This document shows positions 1 to 8,526 of a stretch of DNA of 64,000 nucleotides, one piece after another. The notes under the pieces are model-generated. The model did not search any database. It was given only the letters and a program-made list of their open reading frames with translations, and had not been told where the DNA came from. A program made the position numbers and the translations under genes. Each line of letters opens with the position of its first letter. The stretch's first letter is position 1. Source of the stretch: Mycobacterium alsense (GTDB lineage Bacteria; Actinomycetota; Actinomycetes; Mycobacteriales; Mycobacteriaceae); assembly GCF_002086635.1 (NCBI RefSeq), contig NZ_MVHD01000002.1, forward strand, positions 186,001 to 250,000, in the 5' to 3' direction.

Positions 1-520
1 CGGCCACGCTCAGCGGCATGATGCCCGGGGCCAGCCGCTGGAAGACCGTCGGATCCAGGTGCCCGCCGTAGGGCGTCACGGCGTGGCCGGCGGGCACGAT
101 CCGCGGGCCGGAATGCCAGCCGGAATCGATCGCGCGCTGCAACGCCACGTCCAGCAGGTACCCGCCGGTCTTCACCATCAGCCCGAGATTGCGCACGGTG
201 GTGAAGCCGGCGTCGAGGGTGGTGCGGGCGTTGACGGCGCCGCGCAGCGTGCGGTACACGGGGTCGTCCTGCACCCCGTGCATCGGGTTGGGCAGACCGT
301 CCGGCCCGCCGGGGCCGCCGATGAGCAGGTTGAGTTCCATGTCCATCAGGCCCGGCAGCAGCGTCACGTCACCGAGGTCGATCTCCGCCGCCGAATCCGG
401 CGGGCCCGCAACGGGATTGACCGCGCTGATCCGGTCGCCCTCGATGATCAGGAGGGCCGGCGAGCGGACCTCGCCGGCGTCGATGTCGGCCCAGCGGTCG
501 GCCCGCAGCGCGATGGTCAC
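1..520 (-). CDS. Amidohydrolase-family protein, cut by the left window edge
   Basis: This is the N-terminal 173 codons of an imidazolonepropionase-like amidohydrolase; the C-terminal part lies left of position 1. Its GTG start at 520 overlaps the TGA of the gene at 517-846 by four bases (GTGA), which suggests translational coupling. The N-terminal beta-sandwich and the usual PGLMDM turn are visible (about residues 55-60), followed by a region with GFTTVRNLG and GHAVTPYGGH. Oddly, where family members carry the metal-binding HxH right after PGLxDM, this protein reads ELN, so one metal-ligand pair is missing. It is the third gene of an operon with a Rieske oxygenase. It may be a hydrolase with altered metal binding, or a non-catalytic relative; the substrate is unknown. 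Confidence 0.8.
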   Translation of the reverse strand, partial: MTIALRADRWADIDAGEVRSPALLIIEGDRISAVNPVAGPPDSAAEIDLGDVTLLPGLMDMELNLLIGGPGGPDGLPNPMHGVQDDPVYRTLRGAVNARTTLDAGFTTVRNLGLMVKTGGYLLDVALQRAIDSGWHSGPRIVPAGHAVTPYGGHLDPTVFQRLAPGIMPLSVA

Positions 521-846
521 GGGATGGGTTCGGAGACGCAGTCGAGGCTGGAGGCTCCCGAGTCGGGCACCCGGGGCTGTTTCCAGCACTCCACCGGGAA
601 GGACACCATGATCATCGAATACAACAGGTGCATCAGGTTGGTGACGTCGTCGGGCAGGTCGTCGAGCGGGAATTTGTCGCAGTAGGCGATGGCTTCTTCG
701 GCCCGCGGCGTGATTGCGTCGTAGAAGGCCTGCATCTCGGCCATGGAGCTGTCCAGTCGCTTCTGGTAGCGCTGCGGTTCGCTGTCCAGGCACCAGGCCG
801 CGAACGGCTCCAGGTCGGCGAATTCGCTTGGGAGCTTGGCGGTCAC
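517..846 (-). CDS. Conserved hypothetical protein, 109 aa, between Rieske oxygenase and amidohydrolase
   Basis: A small acidic soluble protein starting with GTG at 846, only two bases after the stop of the Rieske oxygenase gene, and overlapping the amidohydrolase start by four bases. It has no signal peptide or membrane segment. It is rich in Asp and Glu, and three Cys residues lie in its C-terminal two thirds. I do not recognise the family. The tight packing suggests it works with the oxygenase, for example as a small accessory or substrate-handling subunit, but nothing in the sequence proves this. A typical aromatic-dioxygenase beta subunit would be about 160-190 aa, so this is too short to assign as one. 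Confidence 0.75.
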   Translation of the reverse strand: MTAKLPSEFADLEPFAAWCLDSEPQRYQKRLDSSMAEMQAFYDAITPRAEEAIAYCDKFPLDDLPDDVTNLMHLLYSMIMVSFPVECWKQPRVPDSGASSLDCVSEPIP

Positions 847-848
847 GG

Positions 849-2114
849 CTACACCCCCACCGTGTTGCTCTGGTAGTCGGCGATCCAGTGGGCGGTCTCC
901 TTGTGCAGGTGGCGAATCAGTATTTCCTGGTCGTTGAGCAGGAATTCGCGCACCACGCCGGTCTCGATCATGCCCTGGGTGGCCTCGAGCGTGTTGGCGT
1001 CCTGCAGGCCGTATTCCTTGAACGTCACCGCGGCCAGTTCCTGCGCGACCCGCTCGCGCGGCGTGCGCGGCTGGGGGAAGTACAGCGTCCCCTCGAACAC
1101 GTGGGTGTTGTACGACGTCGGCCAGTAGTGGTAGGTCAAATACCAGCCCTGACCCCAGAACAGGATGACGAAGTTGGGAAACAGCTGGAACGAGTCCAGC
1201 CCCCATGGGTCGCACTTGGCCGGGTTCAGCCCCGGGGGCATCTCGCCGAGATCGGGTTTGTCCCAGGGCCCGAACAATCCGCTCTGGCAGATGTCTTCGA
1301 TCGGCTTGCGCATCTCGGCGTCCATCTCCCAGGCCCGGATTCCCGAGGTGCTGACGAGACGATGCGGGCCCTCGATGCGGTAGTGCGGCGCCTCGAAGCC
1401 GGCTTCGGCCGCGGCCTTGGAGTAGGTGGTCGGTGACTGGTTCGCGTGCAACACCGGTGCGTGGTAGAACTCCTGGAACGCGTCCATGTAGAGCTTCCAG
1501 TTGGCGTGCACTTCCGAACGGTAGACCCACCGGGACGTCATCCGGTCGAAGGGATAGCCCTCCAGGTCGATGATCATCGGTCCGAGGAATTCCCTCAGCG
1601 ACTGCTCGGGTCGCGGCGCGAAGTTGACGAAGATGAACCCCTCCCACACCTCGCAGTGCACCGGCACCAGCCCGTAGCGGTCCTTGTCGAGATCGAAGAA
1701 CTCGCTCTCCTGCTGCACGTGGGTCAGCTTGCCGTCCAGGTCGTAGCGCCAGGCGTGGTATTTGCAGGTGAACTGCCGGCATGTGCCGCTCGTCTCCTCC
1801 AGCGGCATGTCGTTCCAGACCAGCTTGTTGCCGCGGTGCCGGCAGATGTTGTGGAACGCGTTGACCTCGCCCCGGGTGTTGCGGACCACGATGATCGACG
1901 TGTTGACGACCTTCAGTTCCTTGGTGAAATAGCTGCCCCTGCGCGGAAGGCTTTCCACGCGACCGACATTCAGCCATGCGCGCTTGAAGATCGCCGGGCG
2001 CTCCAGCTCGTAGATTTCGGGGCTGATGGAATCCTGATAGGACACCGGCCCGGTGCCCAGCTCGGGATAATGTTGTGTCCAGCTGCCTTCGGGCGGCTTG
2101 GGGAAACGGGCCAT
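849..2114 (-). CDS. Rieske [2Fe-2S] aromatic-ring-hydroxylating oxygenase, alpha subunit
   Basis: A 421-aa non-heme iron oxygenase. The Rieske cluster ligands are C91 and H93 (in CRHRGNK) and C117 and H120 (in CKYH). The catalytic domain shows the mononuclear iron motif with D211, H218 and H223 (DAFQEFYHAPVLH). Length and layout match the family alpha subunit. It is the first gene of an operon with a 109-aa protein and an amidohydrolase. No ferredoxin or reductase lies beside it, so its electron donor must be encoded elsewhere; the ferredoxin and reductase at 26329-27735 are one candidate within the window, but unlinked. The substrate cannot be told from sequence. The divergent aldehyde dehydrogenase may act in the same catabolic route. 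Confidence 0.93.
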   Translation of the reverse strand: MARFPKPPEGSWTQHYPELGTGPVSYQDSISPEIYELERPAIFKRAWLNVGRVESLPRRGSYFTKELKVVNTSIIVVRNTRGEVNAFHNICRHRGNKLVWNDMPLEETSGTCRQFTCKYHAWRYDLDGKLTHVQQESEFFDLDKDRYGLVPVHCEVWEGFIFVNFAPRPEQSLREFLGPMIIDLEGYPFDRMTSRWVYRSEVHANWKLYMDAFQEFYHAPVLHANQSPTTYSKAAAEAGFEAPHYRIEGPHRLVSTSGIRAWEMDAEMRKPIEDICQSGLFGPWDKPDLGEMPPGLNPAKCDPWGLDSFQLFPNFVILFWGQGWYLTYHYWPTSYNTHVFEGTLYFPQPRTPRERVAQELAAVTFKEYGLQDANTLEATQGMIETGVVREFLLNDQEILIRHLHKETAHWIADYQSNTVGV

Positions 2115-2165
2115 ATCTGCCGACCGTATATGCTCTACATCACAATCGCAAGTAGTTGATATTGC

Positions 2166-2178
2166 CCGTCGCGGACGG
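2166..2178. promoter_or_regulatory. Small inverted repeat between divergent Rieske and aldehyde dehydrogenase genes
   Basis: Arms CCGTC and GACGG are separated by GCG in the 80-bp divergent intergenic region, just upstream of the GGAGG ribosome-binding site of the aldehyde dehydrogenase gene. It could be an operator or a leader hairpin. It is short and GC-rich, so chance is possible. Confidence 0.25.
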
Positions 2179-2194
2179 TTGAGGAGGAGCTTCG

Positions 2195-3646
2195 GTGCAC
2201 CAACATGACGCCTTGTTCATCGGTGGGACGTGGACCTCACCCAGCGGCGGCGAGACCTTCGAGGTGATCTCGCCGCACACCGAATCGCCCATCGCCCGGG
2301 TGGCCACGGCCGGGCCCGCCGAGGTGGACGCCGCGGTAGCGAGCGCGCGCGCGGCGTTCGACGAGGGACCGTGGCCGCGCCTGGAACCCGCCGACCGCAT
2401 CGAAGCCGTGCGCCGCCTCGCGAAACTCTATGGGGCGCAACGCTCCCAGATGGCCGAGCTCATCACCGCCGAAATCGGTGCCCCCACCACCTTCGCCCAG
2501 CGAGCCCAGGTCGGGCTGCCGGCCATGATAATGTCCGCGTTCTGCGACCTTGCCGAACGCTTCCCGTGGCGGGAGACGCGCCCGGGCTTCTACGGAGCCG
2601 ACCTCGACATCCGGCGCGAACCCGTCGGCGTGGTCGCGGCGATCGTCCCGTGGAACATGCCGCAGTTCCTCATCGTCACCAAGCTGATCCCGGCGCTGCT
2701 GGCGGGGTGCTGTGTGGTGGTCAAGCCGGCGCCGGAGTCGCCGCTGGACGCGCTGCTGCTCGCCTCGATACTCGAAGCGGCCGAGCTGCCGGGCGGTGTG
2801 GTGAGCGTGCTGCCCGGCGACGCGAGGGTCGGCGAGCGGCTCATCCGGCACCCCGGCGTGGACAAGGTGTCGTTCACCGGCTCCACCACCGCCGGCAAGG
2901 CGGTCGCCGCCGCCTGCGCGGCGGACCTCAAGCGGGTCAGCCTGGAGCTCGGCGGCAAGTCCGCGGCGATCGTGCTGGACGACGCCGATCCGGCCGCGGT
3001 CGCCTCCGCCATCCGGTCGGCGAGCCTGTCCAATTGCGGCCAGATCTGCAACGCTCTAACGCGAATCCTGTTGCCCGCCAACCGAAGCGATGAGTTCGTC
3101 GGTGCGCTGGCGGCCGAGATGGAATCCCTCCACATCGGCGATCCGGCCGATGCGGCGACGCAGCTCGGACCGCTGGTCGCGAAGCGCCAGCAGGAGCGCG
3201 TCCGCAACTACATCACCGAAGGCCAGCGGGAGGGCGCCCGACTCGTCACCGGTGGCGCCGAGCTGCCCGACGGCGTCGACGGCGGCTGGTACGTCAAGCC
3301 CACGCTGTTCGCCGGGGCCGACAACGCCATGCGCATCGCCCGCGAGGAGATCTTCGGCCCGGTGCTGACCACCATCGCCTACCGCGACGAGGACGAGGCC
3401 ATCGCGATCGCCAACGATTCCGACTACGGGCTCGCCGGATCGGTGTTCACCGCCGACCATGGCCGCGGAGTCGGCATCGCGGGCCGCGTGCGCACCGGAA
3501 CCTTCGGCGTCAACCAGGGCTACACGATGGACCCGTTCGCGCCCTTCGGCGGTGTCAAGGGCAGCGGATACGGGCGCGAGCTCGGCGCCGAGGGGATCGA
3601 CGGCTATACGGTCCTCAAGTCGATCTCCGTCGCGGCACCGCAGTAG
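2195..3646 (+). CDS. NAD(P)-dependent aldehyde dehydrogenase
   Basis: A 483-aa member of the aldehyde dehydrogenase superfamily, oxidising an aldehyde to the acid. The catalytic Cys is C285 (GQIC), the general base is E251 (LELGGK), and N154 (PWNMP) and K177 (VVKPAPESP) are the usual oxyanion and cofactor residues. The start is GTG at 2195, supported by a strong GGAGGAG ribosome-binding site a few bases upstream. It is transcribed divergently from the Rieske oxygenase operon across 80 bp, so both may share regulation and serve one degradative pathway. The specific aldehyde is unknown. There is no signal peptide, so it acts in the cytoplasm. Confidence 0.93.
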   Translation: MHQHDALFIGGTWTSPSGGETFEVISPHTESPIARVATAGPAEVDAAVASARAAFDEGPWPRLEPADRIEAVRRLAKLYGAQRSQMAELITAEIGAPTTFAQRAQVGLPAMIMSAFCDLAERFPWRETRPGFYGADLDIRREPVGVVAAIVPWNMPQFLIVTKLIPALLAGCCVVVKPAPESPLDALLLASILEAAELPGGVVSVLPGDARVGERLIRHPGVDKVSFTGSTTAGKAVAAACAADLKRVSLELGGKSAAIVLDDADPAAVASAIRSASLSNCGQICNALTRILLPANRSDEFVGALAAEMESLHIGDPADAATQLGPLVAKRQQERVRNYITEGQREGARLVTGGAELPDGVDGGWYVKPTLFAGADNAMRIAREEIFGPVLTTIAYRDEDEAIAIANDSDYGLAGSVFTADHGRGVGIAGRVRTGTFGVNQGYTMDPFAPFGGVKGSGYGRELGAEGIDGYTVLKSISVAAPQ

Positions 3647-3704
3647 CGGCGCACGCTTGGGTGTGAATGCTCGGCGCACTGTCACCAGCCACGGTCCGCG
3701 GACG

Positions 3705-5072
3705 TCACGCCGGGCCGCGACCGTCACCGGCCAGTTGCAGCAGCAGTCTCGTGCCGCCCAGCGGGCTGGAGTGTAGGGACGCCGTGCCGCCGTGCAATTC
3801 GGCCTGCTGGGCAACGAGCGCCAGCCCCAACCCCGACCCCGAGCGCGATGCGGTGGAGCCGCGAGAGAAGCGCTCGAAGACCGCCGTGCGTTCGGCTTCG
3901 GGGACCCCGGTGCCGTCGTCGTCGATCATGATTTCCACACCGTCGCCGGAACTGCCCACGGCGAGCCGGATTTCGGTGGCGCTGCCATGCTTGACCGCAT
4001 TGGCGATGGCGTTGTCGATGACCAGCCGCAGCCCGGTGGGCAGCCCGACCATCAGCACCGTGGGCGACGGCACCAGCGACACCTCCACCCCGGGGTAGAT
4101 GCGAAGCGCGTCGTGGGCGGCGCGGTCCAGCAGTTCGGTGACGTCGAACGGGACGAAATCGTCGACCGTGGTCAACTCGCCCTGCGCCAGCCGCTCCAGC
4201 GCCGTCAGCGTCGCCTCGATCCGGCTCTGCGTTCGAATGACGTCGCCGATGACCTCTTTGCGCTGCTCCGCGGGAATATCCAAGGTGGACAACACTTCCA
4301 GGTTGGTGCGCATGGCGGTCAGCGGGGTGCGCAATTCGTGCGAGGCGACCGCGGCGAAGTCGCGCGCCGACTCGAGGGCCGCCCTGGTGCGCTGTTGCTC
4401 GTTGCCGATGCGGGCCAGCATGCCCTCGACCGCCTCGGCGATCTCGACGGCCTCGCGCACGCCGCGGACTTGAACCTCATCGGGGCTGGACTGCGCGTTG
4501 ATGGCGCGGGCCTGTTGGGCCAGCAGCAGAAACGGGTTGACCATGATCAACGAGATGAACCAGCCGACGATGACGGTGCCCCCGATGACGCTGCCGCAGA
4601 TCAGCAGCACACGCAGGTGGAGCTGGTTGATTCGGTGTTGCGCTTCGGCCAACGGCGCCGCGAGCGCGATCGAGGCGGGGCCCGCGGTGAAGGTGCGGAC
4701 TCGGTATTGCACGCCGTCGATGGTCGTGTTGGCGTACCCGTTCGGAAGTTTGGGCAGGACGATGTCGCCCGGAACCGACACCGTCACGTCGCCGATGCGG
4801 GCGGTGCGCACCAAATTGCCGTCCGGCATGGGCCGGTCGGGGTTGGTGAGCTGCGCGCTGTTGATCAGTGTGTTGATGTCACCCAGGCTGCTCACCGAAT
4901 CCAGTCGGCGGTCGAGCTGGCTGTACTGGTCGTTGGTGACGCCGATCCAGACCCAGGCCCCCAGCAGGACCACGAGGGTTATCACCGACAGCGCGGCGAC
5001 GATGACGATGGTGCGCAGCGACAGCACCCGCATCGGCAGTTGGAGGTGGAAAACCGAATTATCGGGCGCCAC
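3705..5072 (-). CDS. PrrB-like sensor histidine kinase without an adjacent response regulator
   Basis: A 455-aa membrane kinase. Transmembrane segments lie at about 21-45 and 155-177 and flank an extracytoplasmic sensor region; a HAMP linker follows, then HisKA with the phospho-acceptor H245 (ASHELRTPLTAMRTN) and a HATPase_c domain with an N-box (DNAIANAVKHG) and G-boxes (DDDGTGVPE, GSGLGLAL). As I remember it, the sequence is strikingly close to M. tuberculosis PrrB across the sensor edge, dimerisation and ATPase regions. PrrB is normally encoded directly after its regulator PrrA. Here neither neighbour is a response regulator: the flanks are an aldehyde dehydrogenase and a TetR regulator. 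It is therefore an orphan paralogue that may signal to the PrrA encoded elsewhere. The 3' end faces the aldehyde dehydrogenase gene. Confidence 0.9.
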   Translation of the reverse strand: MAPDNSVFHLQLPMRVLSLRTIVIVAALSVITLVVLLGAWVWIGVTNDQYSQLDRRLDSVSSLGDINTLINSAQLTNPDRPMPDGNLVRTARIGDVTVSVPGDIVLPKLPNGYANTTIDGVQYRVRTFTAGPASIALAAPLAEAQHRINQLHLRVLLICGSVIGGTVIVGWFISLIMVNPFLLLAQQARAINAQSSPDEVQVRGVREAVEIAEAVEGMLARIGNEQQRTRAALESARDFAAVASHELRTPLTAMRTNLEVLSTLDIPAEQRKEVIGDVIRTQSRIEATLTALERLAQGELTTVDDFVPFDVTELLDRAAHDALRIYPGVEVSLVPSPTVLMVGLPTGLRLVIDNAIANAVKHGSATEIRLAVGSSGDGVEIMIDDDGTGVPEAERTAVFERFSRGSTASRSGSGLGLALVAQQAELHGGTASLHSSPLGGTRLLLQLAGDGRGPA

Positions 5073-5208
5073 TGTTCATCCCGTTCCTGGGTGACATCTC
5101 GCCTTCCGCTTTCGCCCCCGGCTCGGCCATCGGATCAGGATATAGGCGCGGCGGTCACCCGCCCTGTCGGCGCTTCGACGGACGTGCCAGTCCTGTGAAC
5201 TGCACGAC

Positions 5209-5251
5209 ACTCACCTTGTTTTCCGATTAGGTGAGTGAGTACTCTCTCACC
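5209..5251. promoter_or_regulatory. Probable TetR operator: overlapping inverted repeats up to the tetR start codon
   Basis: A near-perfect 22-bp palindrome lies at 5230-5251, with arms GGTGAGTGAGT and ACTCTCTCACC (10 of 11 pairs match), ending directly before the ATG at 5252. A further half-site ACTCACCT at 5209-5216 is an exact inverted match to AGGTGAGT at 5229-5236. Such repeats are typical of TetR autoregulation. The palindrome also bears on the start choice: an upstream in-frame GTG at 5231 lies inside it, so ATG 5252 is preferred. Confidence 0.7.
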
Positions 5252-5863
5252 ATGCAGCCCTCCGGACGTGATCGGCTCCTGGCGGCGGCGCTGAAGCTGT
5301 TCGCCGACAAGGGGTACGCGGCGACGTCGGTGGCGGACATCCAGCGGGCGTCCGGGCTGGCGCCGGGTTCCGGCGCGCTCTACAAGCACTTCGGGTCCAA
5401 GCGCGAGCTGTTGGAGTCCGCCGTCGCGCATCGCACCGACAGCATCGTGGCCGCCCGCGAGCAGTACGACGCCGGGACGCCGGGCAGCGTCGAGCAGGCG
5501 GTGCGCACCGCCGGCCAGCTGATCTGGAACAACCTGACCCAGAGCGAGGATCTGCTCAAGGTCATGCTGCGCGAACCTGACGAGCTCGGCGACCTCGACG
5601 AGAAGACCTGGCAGGTCATCACCGACAACGCCTATCAGCGGTTCGCCGACGAACTGGCCGCGTCCAACCGCTCCGGTCGCACCGACATCCCCGATCCCGA
5701 GGCCGCCGCGGCGGTCGCGATCGGCTCGCTGTCGTACGCAGCGACGCTGCAGGCCCTGACGGGGCGCTTGCCCGGCAACATCGACGAGCACCGTTACTTC
5801 GAGGCGTGGGTCCAGCAGACGCTCGGCGCCCTCGCGCGCCACACCATAGCCCGAAACCGTTGA
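5252..5863 (+). CDS. TetR-family transcriptional regulator
   Basis: A protein of about 203 aa with an N-terminal helix-turn-helix (DRLLAAALKLFADKG, then TSVADIQRASG and LYKHFGSK) and a C-terminal ligand-binding domain. It is followed after 27 bp by an acyl-CoA dehydrogenase on the same strand, so it probably controls that gene and itself, perhaps in response to an acyl-CoA. ATG 5252 is chosen over GTG 5231 because the latter would lie in the palindromic operator. No ligand can be predicted. Confidence 0.9.
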   Translation: MQPSGRDRLLAAALKLFADKGYAATSVADIQRASGLAPGSGALYKHFGSKRELLESAVAHRTDSIVAAREQYDAGTPGSVEQAVRTAGQLIWNNLTQSEDLLKVMLREPDELGDLDEKTWQVITDNAYQRFADELAASNRSGRTDIPDPEAAAAVAIGSLSYAATLQALTGRLPGNIDEHRYFEAWVQQTLGALARHTIARNR

Positions 5864-5890
5864 TCCCCAACATATTTCAGGAGAATACCC

Positions 5891-7102
5891 GTGTCGTTTT
5901 CACTGCAGCTCAGCGATGACGTGATCGAGGTGCGCGATTGGGTGCACAAGTTCGCCGCCGAGGTGATCCGTCCCGCCGCGTCGGAATGGGATGAGCGTGA
6001 GGAAACTCCGTGGCCCGTGATCCAGGAGGCCGCGAAGGTGGGACTGTACTCACCCGATTTCTTCGCGCAGCAGGCGGCCGAACCGACCGGTCTTGGCTTT
6101 CTCACCACCTTCGAGGAGATGTTTTGGGGCGACGCCGGCATCGCGCTGTCTATCCTGGGCACCGGGCTGGCCGCAGCGGCGTTGGCGGGCAACGGAACTC
6201 CCGAACAATTGGGTCGCTGGCTTCCCGAGATGTTCGGTACGCCCGAGGAACCCAAGCTCGGCGCGTTCTGTTCGTCCGAGCCCGACGCGGGCTCCGACGT
6301 CGGCGCCATTCGCACCCGCGCACGCTATGACGAGGCCGCCCGCGAATGGGTCCTCAACGGGACCAAGACCTGGGCGACCAACGGCGGTATCGCCAATGTG
6401 CACATCGTCGTGGCATCGGTCTATCCCGAACTCGGCACGCGCGGGCAGGCCACGTTCGTGATCCCGCCGAACACCAACGGGCTCGAGCAAGGCCAGAAAT
6501 TCAAGAAGCACGGGATCCGCGCGTCGCACACCGCCGAGGTGGTGCTGGACAACGTACGGCTGCCCGAGGACGCGATTCTCGGGGGGCGGGAGAAGTTCGA
6601 GGAACGCATCGCGCGGGTCAAGTCCGGTGCTTCGTCGCGCGGACAGGCCGCGATGAAGACCTTCGAGCGCACCAGGCCCACAGTCGGCGCGATGGCCGTC
6701 GGGGTGGCACGCGCCGCCTACGAGTACGCGCTTGAATACGCCTGCCAGCGCGAACAATTCGGTCGCAAGATCGGTGAATTCCAGGCGATCGCATTCAAGC
6801 TGGCCGATATGAAGAGCCGCATCGACGCGGCCCGCATGCTGGTGTGGCGCGCCGGATGGATGGCGCGCAACAACCAGAGCTTCGACTCGGCGGAAGGCTC
6901 GATGGCCAAGCTGGTGGCCAGCGAGACCGCCGTGTACGTCACCGACGAGGCCATCCAGATCCTGGGCGGAAACGGGTACACCCGCGACTACCCGGTGGAG
7001 CGGATGCACCGCGACGCAAAGATCTTCACCATCTTCGAGGGCACGAGCGAGATTCAGCGCCTGGTGATCTCGCGGGCGATCACCGGCCTGCAGATCCGCT
7101 AG
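5891..7102 (+). CDS. Acyl-CoA dehydrogenase (FadE-type flavoprotein)
   Basis: A 403-aa acyl-CoA dehydrogenase with N-terminal helical, middle beta ([25 protein letters not shown]) and C-terminal helical domains. The C-terminal [11 protein letters not shown] carries Glu at the position of the catalytic base in medium-chain enzymes, and [14 protein letters not shown] and [10 protein letters not shown] are family signatures. It catalyses FAD-dependent alpha,beta-desaturation of an acyl-CoA. The GTG start at 5891 has a good ribosome-binding site (CAGGAGA). Its location directly after a TetR gene with a palindromic operator suggests substrate-induced expression. Chain length or substrate type is not determinable here. 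Confidence 0.92.
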   Translation: MSFSLQLSDDVIEVRDWVHKFAAEVIRPAASEWDEREETPWPVIQEAAKVGLYSPDFFAQQAAEPTGLGFLTTFEEMFWGDAGIALSILGTGLAAAALAGNGTPEQLGRWLPEMFGTPEEPKLGAFCSSEPDAGSDVGAIRTRARYDEAAREWVLNGTKTWATNGGIANVHIVVASVYPELGTRGQATFVIPPNTNGLEQGQKFKKHGIRASHTAEVVLDNVRLPEDAILGGREKFEERIARVKSGASSRGQAAMKTFERTRPTVGAMAVGVARAAYEYALEYACQREQFGRKIGEFQAIAFKLADMKSRIDAARMLVWRAGWMARNNQSFDSAEGSMAKLVASETAVYVTDEAIQILGGNGYTRDYPVERMHRDAKIFTIFEGTSEIQRLVISRAITGLQIR

Positions 7103-7112
7103 CCGCGCGGCG

Positions 7113-7715
7113 TCAGCCGCGGCGCAACGCGCCGATCGCCTCGTCGAGGGCCGCCTCTAGGTAGGACAGGTCACCGGTCGCGAGCATGATGCCGACGCCG
7201 CCCTGGATGCCGGCCAGCAGGGCGGCGGCCGCGCGCTCGGCGTCGACCCGGCCCGCGACCTTGCCCTGTTCCTGCATCTCGCGAATGCCGGTGGCGATGG
7301 CGCCGTGCCACTTGGCCATCAGCTCGGCCGTCACGGCCTGGGCGCCGGGAGTCGTGCGGCCGATCTCCGACATCAGCACCGCGATGGGGCAGTTCTGACC
7401 CTGGCGGCGATAGCGGCCCACCACGGCGTCGCGCCACCGCTGCCAGGCCGCCCACGAGGTGAGCGCCGACAGGTGCGGCTGCTGGTCGTCGAGCACCATC
7501 TGCGACTCGTATTTGGCCACCGCCAGCAGCAGCTGCTCCTTGCCGCCCGGGAAGTAGTGGAAAAGCTGACTCTTCGACGTGCGCGTGCGGGACATGATGT
7601 CGTCGAGCGTGGTCTGTGCGACACCGTGCACGCGGATCTCGGTGGCCGCGCCCTCGATGATGCGCCGCCGCGTCGCCCGCCCCTTCGCGGTCCACTTCTG
7701 GACTTGCGGGTCCAT
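7113..7715 (-). CDS. TetR-family transcriptional regulator, divergent from an SDR
   Basis: A 200-aa regulator: the DNA-binding domain runs through ATRRRIIEGAATEIRVHG and TTLDDIMSRTRTSKSQLFHYF, and a TetR_C-type ligand domain follows. I chose ATG 7715 because the longer reading from about 7742 would cross the perfect palindrome at 7734-7749. It is divergent from the SDR gene (start 7741) with only 25 bp between the start codons, so it very likely represses that SDR and itself. Its 3' end converges with the acyl-CoA dehydrogenase gene, 10 bp away. Confidence 0.9.
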   Translation of the reverse strand: MDPQVQKWTAKGRATRRRIIEGAATEIRVHGVAQTTLDDIMSRTRTSKSQLFHYFPGGKEQLLLAVAKYESQMVLDDQQPHLSALTSWAAWQRWRDAVVGRYRRQGQNCPIAVLMSEIGRTTPGAQAVTAELMAKWHGAIATGIREMQEQGKVAGRVDAERAAAALLAGIQGGVGIMLATGDLSYLEAALDEAIGALRRG

Positions 7716-7733
7716 TTTTATCGGCGGAGCATG

Positions 7734-7749
7734 TGGACTCATGAGTCCA
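7734..7749. promoter_or_regulatory. Perfect 16-bp palindrome, TetR operator overlapping the SDR start codon
   Basis: The half-sites TGGACTCA and TGAGTCCA abut with no spacer. The palindrome lies between the divergent TetR (start 7715) and SDR (start 7741) genes and covers the SDR ATG. Binding here would block both promoters or initiation at the SDR gene, which must have a very short leader or be leaderless. Confidence 0.75.
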
Positions 7750-8505
7750 AACGATACGCGGCTGACGGGCCGCACAGCACTGGTCACCGGTTCTACCGCG
7801 GGCCTTGGCGCCGCCATCGCGAAGGCCTTGGCGGCGAGCGGGGCCTTCGTCGTCGTCAGCGGTCGCGACAAGTCGCGCGGGGACGCCATCGTGGCCGACA
7901 TCCGCTCGGCCGGGGGCTATGCCGCGTTCGTGGCCGCCGACCTGGGCGCCGGGGACGAGGAGGTTCGTCACCTGGCCGCCGTCGCAACCGAGCTCGCCGG
8001 CGGGCGCCTCGACATCCTGGTGAACAACGCGGCCGCTTTGCAGATGCCGACGCCTACCGCCGAGATCTCCGAGCGGTCGCTGCGAGAGGCGTTCACCGTC
8101 AACGTCTTCGCGCCCTTCCTGCTGACCGGGGCGGTCGCACCGCAGATGGCCCGCGACGGCAGGGGCGCCGTCGTCAACATCGGCTCGATCACCGGGCTTC
8201 GGGGGTCCGACGGCTCGGCGGTCTACAGCGCCAGCAAGGCGGCCGTCCACTCGTTCACGAAGTCCTGGGCCGACGAGTACGGGCCCGCCGGCGTCCGCGT
8301 GAACGCCGTCGCGCCGGGGCCGATCGCCACGGAGCGGCAGGACGAGTTCGCCGATCACCTCACGCCGGTGCTGGCCCGGCTTCCGTCCCGGCGGATGAGC
8401 ACACCCGAGGAGGTGGCCGCCTCGGTGGTGTTCCTGGCCAGTGACGACGCCGCGAACATCCACGGGGCCGTGTTGAGCGTGGACGGCGGCTGGGCGGCCG
8501 TCTAG
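7741..8505 (+). CDS. Short-chain dehydrogenase/reductase (classical SDR)
   Basis: A 254-aa Rossmann-fold oxidoreductase. The cofactor motif is TGSTAGLG (16-23), NNAA is at 95-98, and the catalytic residues are S149, Y162 and K166 (YSASK). The C-terminal VDGGW signature is present. Arg at the end of beta-2 (SGRDKSR) suggests NADP preference, as inference. The gene is under a divergently encoded TetR whose operator covers the start codon. The downstream Eis-like acetyltransferase starts 21 bp later and may be co-transcribed. The substrate is unknown. Confidence 0.92.
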   Translation: MSPNDTRLTGRTALVTGSTAGLGAAIAKALAASGAFVVVSGRDKSRGDAIVADIRSAGGYAAFVAADLGAGDEEVRHLAAVATELAGGRLDILVNNAAALQMPTPTAEISERSLREAFTVNVFAPFLLTGAVAPQMARDGRGAVVNIGSITGLRGSDGSAVYSASKAAVHSFTKSWADEYGPAGVRVNAVAPGPIATERQDEFADHLTPVLARLPSRRMSTPEEVAASVVFLASDDAANIHGAVLSVDGGWAAV

Positions 8506-8526
8506 CGGACGAGACATGATGGCGGC

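Noticed and set aside
189-1436. Long plus-strand open frames opposite the amidohydrolase and Rieske genes
   Set aside because: They run antisense to clear families and have the Arg/Ala/Gly/Pro-rich make-up expected of shadow frames in GC-rich DNA.
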